Below are positions 9,707 through 15,515 of a DNA stretch of 49,762 nucleotides, piece by piece. Both the position numbers and the translations under genes were made by a program. The notes below the pieces were generated by a model. It made no database searches. It was not told the origin of the DNA and saw only the letters and a program-made list of their open reading frames with translations. Each line of letters begins with the position of its first letter. Position 1 is the first letter of the stretch. Source of the stretch: Acholeplasmatales bacterium (lineage in GTDB: Bacteria > Bacillota_I > Bacilli_A > Acholeplasmatales > Anaeroplasmataceae); NCBI GenBank assembly GCA_017524905.1, contig JAFXUP010000039.1, positions 1 through 49,762 on the forward strand, given 5' to 3'.

Positions 9707-10807
9707 ATGCGTGTAGTTGAATTTGATAAAAAATATAAAAATGATTTTAAAGAGCTTAATTTAGCTTGGATCAATGCTTTTTTTGAATTGGAAGATGAGG
9801 ATAATAAGGTATTTAAAAACATTGAAGATTATATTAGAAAAGGAGCTAATATATTTTTTACATTAGATGACGATGATTCAGTTTTAGCATGCTGCATGAT
9901 TGAGCCTTTAAGAAATGATATGTGGGAAATTTCTAAATTTGCAGCTCGTAATTTAGGAAGTGGAAAGGGTGCTGGAAGCTTATGCCTTGTTGAAGCTTTA
10001 AAATATGGAATTAAGCATGGGGCAAGCATTTTTGAAATTGTAACGAACACAAAATGCTTTAAGGCTATTCATATTTATGAAAAATATGGCTTTAATAAAA
10101 TAGATGATCCTATAATTAATCCATTTAAAAGAGGCAATTATTTTATGGAGGCTAAGGCATCTGATATTTTAGCTCATTTATCTAAAGAAGAGGTTACTGA
10201 ATTAGGAAATCCTGGAAATCCAATTGGTGAAGCAGGGCTTGCTATGCTATCACGCATGAATGAATCTCATGATGATGTTACAAATTTTGGATTAAGCTTT
10301 ATTGATAAAAATGAAAATGGTGTTTATTTAGATATTGGCTGTGGTGGAGGAAACACCTTAAAAAAATTATTAAAAATGACTAATAATAAGGTATATGGAA
10401 TAGATATATCCTTAACAGCTATAAAAAAATCAATGGAATTTAACCAAGAAGAATATGATAATGATAGATTAAAATTATTTAAGGCAAATGTATTAGAATT
10501 ACCATTTGAAGAAAATATGTTTGATGCTATAACTACAGTTGAATCATTCTATTTCTGGGAAAATCATACAGAAGCATTAAGACAAATTAAAAACATTTTA
10601 AAGGAAGGTGGAAAATTTGTTTTAATTGCGGATATTTATGATAATGGTAAATTAGATTTTGATACAATTTGTAATATAGCTAAATATAAATTATTTAATC
10701 CTACAAAAGAAAAATTTGAAGATTTATTTAATATTGTAGGTTTTAAAGACGTTAAAATTCATTTAAAAGAAAATACAACATGGATTGTTGTTGAAGGAAC
10801 TAAATAA
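9707..10807 (+). CDS. GNAT N-acetyltransferase / SAM-dependent methyltransferase fusion
   Basis: A two-domain enzyme of 366 residues. Residues 1 to ~150 are a GNAT acetyltransferase: acetyl-CoA loop LGSGKGAGSL, then ATNTKCFKAIHIYEKYGF-like helix and strand (here VTNTKCFKAIHIYEKYGF). Residues ~165-366 are a class I methyltransferase: motif I YLDIGCGGGNT, acidic loop YGIDIS, then NILKEGGKFVLIAD. The methyltransferase resembles the small stand-alone family common in Clostridia. ATG 9707 has AAGGAG 8 bases upstream; the in-frame GTG at 9698 overlaps that ribosome-binding site and is rejected. Substrates are unknown. The pairing suggests double modification of one small molecule or peptide, which is inference. 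Confidence 0.85.
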   Translation: MRVVEFDKKYKNDFKELNLAWINAFFELEDEDNKVFKNIEDYIRKGANIFFTLDDDDSVLACCMIEPLRNDMWEISKFAARNLGSGKGAGSLCLVEALKYGIKHGASIFEIVTNTKCFKAIHIYEKYGFNKIDDPIINPFKRGNYFMEAKASDILAHLSKEEVTELGNPGNPIGEAGLAMLSRMNESHDDVTNFGLSFIDKNENGVYLDIGCGGGNTLKKLLKMTNNKVYGIDISLTAIKKSMEFNQEEYDNDRLKLFKANVLELPFEENMFDAITTVESFYFWENHTEALRQIKNILKEGGKFVLIADIYDNGKLDFDTICNIAKYKLFNPTKEKFEDLFNIVGFKDVKIHLKENTTWIVVEGTK

Positions 10808-10808
10808 A

Positions 10809-10837
10809 TTGAAAAACACCCTTTATTGCATTATAAT
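10809..10837 (+). promoter_or_regulatory. Sigma-A-type promoter overlapping an inverted repeat
   Basis: TTGAAA (10809-10814), 17-bp spacer, TATAAT (10832-10837). The predicted transcription start is about 10844, inside the loop or right arm of the inverted repeat at 10812-10864. RNA from this promoter would therefore lack the left arm. Confidence 0.65.
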
Positions 10838-10864
10838 TTAAGAAGCGATAAGGGGTGTTTTGAA
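10812..10864. repeat. Long inverted repeat with the downstream ribosome-binding site in its right arm
   Basis: AAAACACCCTTTAT on the left pairs with ATAAGGGGTGTTTT on the right (14 positions, one G-U), with a loop of about 21 bases. The right arm contains AAGGGGTG (10850-10857), the ribosome-binding site for ATG 10866. It may also act as a terminator for the upstream fusion gene, although its T run is short. Confidence 0.65.
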
Positions 10865-10865
10865 T

Positions 10866-11360
10866 ATGTTTGAAAATTTAAGAGAAGAAATAAGATTATT
10901 AAATTCCGATGTTAAAAATGTATCTAATTCAAAAAAGGCAAAGGAATTAAGACAAAAGCTATTAACAATCGGTGGCATTTTAATGGCTATAGGCTTTGGT
11001 GGCGCATTTTTATGTTTTATATCATTTGCTTTAATATCTGTTTCATCAGTAAATAGCTTAACAACTGGATTTCCAACTCAAATATTAATTCCATTTTTCT
11101 TAATAATTCCACTTTCAGTTGTTGGTGGTATTGGTTCAACATTAACTAAGGCAGGACTTTCAATTGTTATAACAGGATATACTTCTAATTTAGTTGAAGA
11201 AACTGTTTGGGAAAAATGTCCAAATTGTGGCGATAAAATTACTAAAGATGAATTATTCTGCAATAAATGTGGCCGTCAGTTGAGAAAGACTTGTTCTCAA
11301 TGTGGAACAGTTAATGATCCATCTGATAACTATTGTAAAAAATGCGGTAATAGACTATAG
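10866..11360 (+). CDS. Membrane protein with C-terminal double zinc ribbon
   Basis: A 164-residue protein. Its short N-terminal coiled region (residues ~1-30) precedes two hydrophobic transmembrane segments (about residues 36-58 and 70-98). The C-terminal cytosolic tail carries two zinc ribbons, with CPNCGDKI...FCNKCGRQL and CSQCGTVN...YCKKCGNRL, i.e. four CxxC pairs. No function is recognised. ATG 10866 is preferred over TTG 10860 because AAGGGGTG lies 8-9 bases upstream. It has its own promoter within an unusual inverted repeat. Confidence 0.75.
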   Translation: MFENLREEIRLLNSDVKNVSNSKKAKELRQKLLTIGGILMAIGFGGAFLCFISFALISVSSVNSLTTGFPTQILIPFFLIIPLSVVGGIGSTLTKAGLSIVITGYTSNLVEETVWEKCPNCGDKITKDELFCNKCGRQLRKTCSQCGTVNDPSDNYCKKCGNRL

Positions 11361-11404
11361 TTTATTTGATTTAAATGTTAAAAAAAGTTAGGAAACTCAC
11401 ATTA

Positions 11405-11432
11405 TTGATTTTTAGGATAAATGTGTTATACT
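11405..11432 (+). promoter_or_regulatory. Promoter for a short + strand RNA
   Basis: TTGATT (11405-11410), 16-bp spacer, extended -10 TGTTATACT (TATACT at 11427-11432). It is followed by no ORF and, 40 bases on, by a strong hairpin. Confidence 0.6.
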
Positions 11433-11438
11433 ATAAGT

Positions 11439-11503
11439 GTCTTGAGGACAACAAAGGTATTAAAAAAACGAAAAGGGATGATTGCGCTCATCCCTTTTCT
11501 CAT
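11439..11503 (+). ncRNA. Putative antitoxin-like small RNA, convergent with a small hydrophobic peptide gene
   Basis: The transcript is predicted from the promoter at 11405-11432 to the hairpin at 11471-11498, about 60-65 nt, with no coding capacity. It shares the terminator hairpin with an oppositely directed transcript encoding a 24-residue hydrophobic peptide. Outside the hairpin, its AACAAAGGT (11450-11458) is repeated in the same orientation at 11513-11521. The opposing mRNA therefore carries a 9-nt complement to it. This is the geometry of Fst/RNAII-type type I toxin-antitoxin modules. Expression is inferred from the sequence only. Confidence 0.45.
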
Positions 11504-11505
11504 TT
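11463..11505. terminator. Bidirectional terminator shared by two convergent short transcripts
   Basis: Perfect 11-bp stem AAAAGGGATGA (11471-11481) / TCATCCCTTTT (11488-11498) with loop TTGCGC. On the minus strand it is followed by CG and seven T, a strong terminator. In the + direction the T run is CTTTTCTCATTTT, which is weaker. Confidence 0.85.
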
Positions 11506-11533
11506 TAGAGAAAACAAAGGTTTTTTGGTTTAA

Positions 11534-11608
11534 CTATCGACGATAGCTATTCTTATCGATAATAATGATTAATACCATTATCACAATAAGAATTATTAGG
11601 TAATCCAC
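11534..11608 (-). CDS. Small hydrophobic peptide, type I toxin-like
   Basis: A 24-codon ORF with GTG start. Perfect AGGAGG (11615-11620) lies 6 bases before the start. The peptide is V/M-D followed by an uninterrupted hydrophobic run YLIILIVIMVLIIII (residues 3-17) and a polar, basic tail DKNSYRR, the plan of membrane-acting type I toxins. I do not recognise it as Fst, TxpA, BsrG or Ldr. An 8-bp hairpin (11594-11614) places the GTG within the stem/loop directly after the ribosome-binding site, which would restrain translation. A good minus-strand promoter lies upstream and a strong terminator downstream. A chance ORF in AT-rich DNA is the alternative. Confidence 0.5.
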   Translation of the reverse strand: MDYLIILIVIMVLIIIIDKNSYRR

Positions 11609-11614
11609 CTAATA
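11594..11614 (-). promoter_or_regulatory. Hairpin occluding the start codon of the small hydrophobic peptide
   Basis: TATTAGGT (11594-11601) and ACCTAATA (11607-11614) form a perfect 8-bp stem with a 5-nt loop. On the minus-strand RNA the GTG start (11608-11606) sits at the top of the 5' arm and loop, 6 bases after AGGAGG. Confidence 0.6.
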
Positions 11615-11618
11615 CCTC

Positions 11619-11657
11619 CTAACTACCCGTTGCTTCCTCCGAGTAGAAATTAATCAT
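11619..11657 (-). CDS. 12-residue leader peptide upstream of the hydrophobic peptide
   Basis: ATG-initiated ORF encoding MINFYSEEATGS. Its AGAAGGAGA ribosome-binding site (11665-11673) is 7 bases upstream. The stop codon TAG overlaps the first bases of the AGGAGG used by the next ORF, so ribosomes terminating here would cover or reload the toxin-like start site. This suggests translational coupling that could open the start-codon hairpin. The peptide itself is unlikely to have a function. Confidence 0.45.
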   Translation of the reverse strand: MINFYSEEATGS

Positions 11658-11704
11658 TGTGTTGTCTCCTTCTAAAATGTTCCATATAATAATATGGCAA
11701 TTTA

Positions 11705-11733
11705 ATAATATCATTTATATTTTTTATTTTCAA
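11705..11733 (-). promoter_or_regulatory. Minus-strand promoter of the small peptide transcript
   Basis: On the minus strand: TTGAAA (11733-11728), 17-bp spacer, TATTAT (11710-11705). Predicted start is about 11698, giving a transcript of ~235 nt ending at the hairpin near 11465. Confidence 0.65.
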
Positions 11734-11749
11734 CTTAAAAGTAGATTTG

Positions 11750-11778
11750 TTGATTAATAATGCAAAGTATGCTATAAT
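11750..11778 (+). promoter_or_regulatory. Promoter of the XRE-acetyltransferase gene
   Basis: TTGATT (11750-11755), 17-bp spacer, TATAAT (11773-11778) with extended -10 TGC in front. Predicted start is about 11785, leaving a ~90-nt leader. Confidence 0.7.
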
Positions 11779-11801
11779 TTTTATATAGTAGATGATATAA
11801 G

Positions 11802-11828
11802 GAACATGTGCAAAATTTGCAAACGTTC
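11802..11828. promoter_or_regulatory. 27-bp dyad in the leader of the XRE-acetyltransferase gene
   Basis: Centred at 11815: GAAC (11802-11805) mirrors GTTC (11825-11828), and TGCAAA (11809-11814) mirrors TTTGCA (11816-11821). Eleven of thirteen positions are symmetric. It lies 20-40 bases downstream of the predicted start, a repressor position. The XRE domain encoded by the gene is the obvious candidate ligand. It could instead act as an RNA hairpin. Confidence 0.5.
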
Positions 11829-11875
11829 ATACAACTTTAGATAATGGTATATATTAAGAAAAGAGTTGAATATTA

Positions 11876-12754
11876 ATGGAAAATGAATTTGGCGAAAAAG
11901 TAAAGGAAATAAGAAAAAAAGCAGGCTTAAATCAAGATGAATTTGCAAAAGAATTAGGCTATACATCTAGATCTACAATTAATAAGATTGAAAAAGGCGT
12001 TAATGATATGAGCCAAGATAAGTTAGAATTATTAATTAGAAAATTTGATGTTGAAGTCAATGATTTATTTGATAGTCTAGCTATTCAGTCTAATGGAACA
12101 ATAGTAGATGAAAAAGGTATTAGAAATATAAAGGTTCCAGATCCTGATTTCACATACCCTAAAGCTGGTGTTTATAATATGAAAAATATTAAGCCTACTA
12201 TAACACGAAAAAATATAATAGTTGGCGATTTTTCATATTATAGTGGTAAAGACTTTGAATCTAGAGTAACTCATCATTATGAATTTTTAGGAGATAAATT
12301 AATTATTGGCAAATTCTGTCAAATTGGAAATAACGTTGAATTTATTATGAATGGAGCAAATCATCAAATGAATGCTGCAACAACATTTCCTTTTTATGTA
12401 ATGGATGGTTGGAAACAAGTTTCACCATCACTTGATGATTTACCATATAAGGGAGATACAGTAGTTGGTAATGATTGTTGGATTGGACAAAATGTAACAA
12501 TCTTACCTGGTGTGCATATTGGAAATGGTGTAATAGTTGGTGCTAATTCTGTTGTAACAAAAGATTTACCATCATATTCCATTTGTGCTGGAAATCCATG
12601 CGTTATTAAAAAGATGAGATTTGATGATGAAATAATAAAGTTATTAGAAGATATAAAATGGTGGAATAAATCGATTGAAGAAATAAAGAAGATTATTCCT
12701 ATTATTACAAAAGCTAATCCATTAAAGGATGAATTAGAAGAATTATTAAAATAA
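11876..12754 (+). CDS. XRE helix-turn-helix domain fused to a Vat/CatB-type acetyltransferase
   Basis: Residues ~5-62 are an XRE-type DNA-binding domain, with VKEIRKKAGLNQDEFAKELG followed by SRSTINKIEKG. Residues ~95-290 form a left-handed beta-helix (hexapeptide) xenobiotic acetyltransferase close to streptogramin A acetyltransferases: LIIGKFCQIGNNVEFIMNG, the catalytic His in NGANH, GDTVVGNDCWIGQNVTILPG, then GANSVVTKDLPSYSICAGNP and RFDDEIIKLLEDIKWWN. Vat proteins are normally ~210 residues with no DNA-binding part, so the fusion is unusual. The ribosome-binding site is weak (AAGAG). It is followed 16 bases later by a Cys-rich gene, probably cotranscribed. Drug acetylation coupled to self-regulation is inference; a non-drug substrate is possible. 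Confidence 0.88.
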   Translation: MENEFGEKVKEIRKKAGLNQDEFAKELGYTSRSTINKIEKGVNDMSQDKLELLIRKFDVEVNDLFDSLAIQSNGTIVDEKGIRNIKVPDPDFTYPKAGVYNMKNIKPTITRKNIIVGDFSYYSGKDFESRVTHHYEFLGDKLIIGKFCQIGNNVEFIMNGANHQMNAATTFPFYVMDGWKQVSPSLDDLPYKGDTVVGNDCWIGQNVTILPGVHIGNGVIVGANSVVTKDLPSYSICAGNPCVIKKMRFDDEIIKLLEDIKWWNKSIEEIKKIIPIITKANPLKDELEELLK

Positions 12755-12770
12755 TACGAGGTGGGAGAAA

Positions 12771-13184
12771 ATGAGTTGTCATTCTATAGGACATGGTATT
12801 AATACAATAACTCATAAGTTAAGCGAATTATATGACGAGAATAAGCTTTCGCAGGAAGATTTTAAAGAGTTGTTAAAAATATGTCAAAAGGCTGTTTGGT
12901 TTTGTGATGGTAATCCACCTGAAGCCATTTATTGTGTTATAGGAAAAGATTGTATGGCAAACCGAGATATAGATCCTGTAATTCGATGTGGTTCTTGTTT
13001 GAAAATAATGGAAAATGAGGATGCTATTGAGAATTTATTTGATGCTTATAATGAGAAGCCTGATGTAAAGAAGCAATATGGTCATCCATATTATTCTTGT
13101 ATTGATTGTTATAATAAATATCTTAAACAATATGACTATAAATATAAGTTTGTAAAAATAGAGGACGGAGAAATTATAAAATAA
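12771..13184 (+). CDS. Cys-rich protein of unknown function
   Basis: A 137-residue soluble protein with many Cys/His, including the N-terminal MSCHSIGHG, the VWFCDGNPPEAIYC region, then VIRCGSCLKIM and YYSCIDCYNKY. The two CxxC pairs separated by about 35 residues suggest a zinc-binding fold. I do not recognise a family with certainty. GAGGTGGGAG lies directly upstream, and the 16-base gap after the XRE-acetyltransferase gene suggests one operon, so a role connected to that enzyme is possible. A terminator follows. Confidence 0.65.
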   Translation: MSCHSIGHGINTITHKLSELYDENKLSQEDFKELLKICQKAVWFCDGNPPEAIYCVIGKDCMANRDIDPVIRCGSCLKIMENEDAIENLFDAYNEKPDVKKQYGHPYYSCIDCYNKYLKQYDYKYKFVKIEDGEIIK

Positions 13185-13195
13185 TAATATGAGAT

Positions 13196-13226
13196 AAATC
13201 TGTGGAAACACAGATTTTTGTCTTTA
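13196..13226 (+). terminator. Terminator after the Cys-rich gene
   Basis: Perfect stem AAATCTGTG/CACAGATTT with GAAA tetraloop (13196-13217), then T run. Confidence 0.85.
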
Positions 13227-13228
13227 TA

Positions 13229-13258
13229 TTGGAACTTTTTGGAAAAATAGTATATAAT
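13229..13258 (+). promoter_or_regulatory. Promoter of the tocopherol-cyclase-like operon
   Basis: TTGGAA (13229-13234) and TATAAT (13253-13258), 18-bp spacer, 36 bases before the start codon. Confidence 0.55.
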
Positions 13259-13294
13259 AAAATCCCTAGTACGCGTTGAAAGAAGATGTTTTAA

Positions 13295-14386
13295 ATGTTT
13301 AATAAGAAAAATTATAAAAAGAATGGCTATATGCTAAATGGTCGCTTTAAAAAGAAAGGCTATGATTGGTGGTGGCATTCTTTTACAGCTTTAGATGAAG
13401 AAGGAAAAGAAGTACCATTTTTTATTGAATATTTTATTATAAATCCTAAAATTTCGCCTTCTAAGGTCACTTATGGTAGACTTAAAGAAAAACCCTCATA
13501 TGTAATGGTTAAATGCGGTTGCTGGGGCGAAAATAAGGTTCAAATAAATAAAATGTATAAATTAGATGATGTTAAAATCACTAAGGCTCCTTATAAGCTA
13601 GAATCAAATGATTTTTATGCATCTGATGAATTAATTAAAGGTAATATTTTACAAGAAAACACATCTAATCACCCAGAATATATGAGTGAAGATGGTCATA
13701 TGGAATGGGAATTAAAAATAAATAAAGAAATAGCTTTTAATGTTGGCTATGGAATAAGTGCTATTTTAAGAAAAATAAAAGCCTTCCAAATGTATTGGCA
13801 TGCTGAAGGAATGAAATCTGAATATGAAGGCTATATTATTTTAAATGGTAAAAAATATACAGTTTCAAAAGATACATGCTATGGCTATGCTGATAAGAAC
13901 TGGGGATCTAATTTTACATCTCCATGGGTATGGCTATCTTCAAATAATATTTATGATAATATAAATAAAAAGAAATTAAATAATACTGTTTTTGATATTG
14001 GTGGTGGAAGACCAAAGGTTTATTTTATTCCATTTAATAGAAAGCTTTTAGGAGCTTTATATTTAGAAGGAAAGGAATATGAATTTAATTTTTCTAAATT
14101 TTGGCATCCAACAAAAACTAAATTTAGCTCAAAAGAAGAAAAAGATAAAATCATTTGGGATGTATCTCAAAAGTGTAAGGGTTATTTAATGGAAACGCAT
14201 ATTGAATGTTATAAAAAGGATATGCTTTTTGTTAATTATGAATCACCAGATGGTGCAAAAAGATATTCTAAGCTTTGGAATGGTGGAAATGGCTTTGGTA
14301 GCATAAAATTATCAAAGAAAAATAAATTAATTGCTGATTTAAGTGTTAAAAATGTAGGCTGTGAATATGGAGAGTATGATAAATGA
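13295..14386 (+). CDS. Tocopherol cyclase-like family protein
   Basis: A 363-residue protein resembling the bacterial members of the tocopherol cyclase-like family (lipocalin-related double-barrel fold, related in fold to CrtC/AttH). It has the N-terminal GRFKKKGYDWWWHSF, then PFFIEYFIINP, the family's GYADKNWGSNFTSPWVWLSS stretch, and late Trp/Gly motifs. Bacteria of this type do not make tocopherol, so the substrate is unknown; a hydrophobic small molecule is the reasonable guess. No signal peptide. The stop codon overlaps the next ATG (ATGA), so this is the first gene of a three-gene operon with a flavodoxin-fold reductase and a deaminase. Confidence 0.7.
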   Translation: MFNKKNYKKNGYMLNGRFKKKGYDWWWHSFTALDEEGKEVPFFIEYFIINPKISPSKVTYGRLKEKPSYVMVKCGCWGENKVQINKMYKLDDVKITKAPYKLESNDFYASDELIKGNILQENTSNHPEYMSEDGHMEWELKINKEIAFNVGYGISAILRKIKAFQMYWHAEGMKSEYEGYIILNGKKYTVSKDTCYGYADKNWGSNFTSPWVWLSSNNIYDNINKKKLNNTVFDIGGGRPKVYFIPFNRKLLGALYLEGKEYEFNFSKFWHPTKTKFSSKEEKDKIIWDVSQKCKGYLMETHIECYKKDMLFVNYESPDGAKRYSKLWNGGNGFGSIKLSKKNKLIADLSVKNVGCEYGEYDK

Positions 14387-14940
14387 AATTATTAATTATT
14401 AATGCTTGTTCTAATAAAAATTCTAAAACATTAAAATTAACAAAGGATATTATTAAATTATTTGATAATGATTATGCAATAGATATTATTAATACCTATG
14501 CTTTACCATTTTCTTTTATAAATGATGAAATAATTGAAAAAAGAAATAATGGAGAGTATGATGAATTAGCTTTTAAATATGCTAATATGATAAAAAACGC
14601 TGATAGAATAATTATTGCAGCTCCACTATGGGATATGAGCTATCCTGCATCATTAAAGGTTTTTATTGAAAATATAATGATTCCTAATGTTTTATTTAGA
14701 TATGAAGATGATAAAGCAATAGGATTATCTAATGCTAAAAAGCTATTATATATAACTACTATTGGTGGAAAAGTTAATATTAATTATGGATTTGAAGAAA
14801 TAAAGGCTATAGCTAATTTATGGGGAATAAATGATGTTAATTCAATATCAATTGATTTAGTTGATGTTATTCCAAATAGATTTGAAGATGAAAAAAATAA
14901 ACTCATTAATGAGTTAAAAAATAAGATAAAGGAGTTTTAA
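14383..14940 (+). CDS. Flavodoxin-fold NAD(P)H-dependent reductase (azoreductase/AcpD type)
   Basis: A 185-residue flavodoxin-like fold protein. It has an N-terminal LLIINACSNKNSKTLKL FMN-phosphate loop and the AAPLWDMSYPASLKVFIENI segment typical of AzoR/NQO-type FMN reductases, followed by an ITTIGGKV loop. These enzymes move two electrons from NAD(P)H to quinones, azo compounds or related substrates. It overlaps the upstream tocopherol-cyclase-like gene by 4 bases (ATGA) and is 3 bases from the next gene, so translation is coupled. The physiological substrate may be linked to that of the upstream protein, which is inference. Confidence 0.8.
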   Translation: MKLLIINACSNKNSKTLKLTKDIIKLFDNDYAIDIINTYALPFSFINDEIIEKRNNGEYDELAFKYANMIKNADRIIIAAPLWDMSYPASLKVFIENIMIPNVLFRYEDDKAIGLSNAKKLLYITTIGGKVNINYGFEEIKAIANLWGINDVNSISIDLVDVIPNRFEDEKNKLINELKNKIKEF

Positions 14941-14943
14941 AAA

Positions 14944-15402
14944 ATGAATAAATATATGTTTGTTGCCATTGAGGAAGCTCAATATGGCATAAGAAATAAG
15001 GAAGGTGGCCCATTTGGAGCCGTTGTAGTTAAGGATGGTAAAATTGTAGGAAGAGGACATAATAGAGTTTTATTAAAGAAAAATCCTACATGCCATGGTG
15101 AGGTAGAAGCAATAACTGATGCTTGTAAGAATCTTGATACATTTGATTTATCTGGATGCGAGATTTATACAACAGGTGAGCCTTGTCCTATGTGTTATGG
15201 TGCAATATTATGGGCTAATATTGAAAAAATTTATTATGGATGCAATATTTTAGATACAGATAATATTGGTTTTAGAGATGATAAATTTTATACATTATCT
15301 AAAGAAGAAAATAAAAGAAAAATTTCTTTTGAATTAGATAGAGAAGAATGCTTAAAGCTTTATGAAGAATATGTAAAGCTTGAAGGAAGAGCTAATTATT
15401 AA
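14944..15402 (+). CDS. Guanine deaminase-like nucleoside/base deaminase
   Basis: A 152-residue zinc-dependent deaminase of the cytidine-deaminase fold, closest in plan to Bacillus GuaD. It has the GGPFGAVVVKDGKIVGRG strand, zinc ligand His51 and proton-shuttle Glu53 in CHGEVEA, and EPCPMCYGAI with zinc Cys81 and Cys84. C-terminal residues after the catalytic core resemble those closing the GuaD active site. The Gly between His and Glu replaces the common Ala. Third gene of the operon, 3 bases after the reductase. It probably converts guanine to xanthine; a tRNA adenosine deaminase (TadA) role is less likely. Confidence 0.8.
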   Translation: MNKYMFVAIEEAQYGIRNKEGGPFGAVVVKDGKIVGRGHNRVLLKKNPTCHGEVEAITDACKNLDTFDLSGCEIYTTGEPCPMCYGAILWANIEKIYYGCNILDTDNIGFRDDKFYTLSKEENKRKISFELDREECLKLYEEYVKLEGRANY

Positions 15403-15410
15403 TCACATAA

Positions 15411-15435
15411 TTTGCATTTAGTGCAAAATTTTAAT
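15411..15435 (+). terminator. Weak terminator candidate after the deaminase gene
   Basis: TTTGCA/TGCAAA stem with TTTAG loop (15411-15427), followed by ATTTTAATT. Only six pairs, so termination may be partial. Confidence 0.4.
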
Positions 15436-15459
15436 TAATTTTAAATATTTTTTTAAAAA

Positions 15460-15507
15460 AACCTCTGTTTTTGTGTATTATTTAATGAATACAAAAAAAT
15501 GGAGGTT
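15460..15507. repeat. 20-bp inverted repeat burying the ribosome-binding site of the surface-protein gene
   Basis: Positions 15460-15479 pair with 15488-15507: 19 of 20 positions match (two G-U, one mismatch at 15473/15494). GGAGG (15501-15505), the ribosome-binding site for ATG 15516, lies in the 3' arm. A possible promoter, TTAAAA (15453-15458), 17 bp, TATTAT (15476-15481), places its -10 box at the top of the stem. RNA from it would start near 15488 and lack the 5' arm. Confidence 0.6.
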
Positions 15508-15515
15508 ATTTTTAT

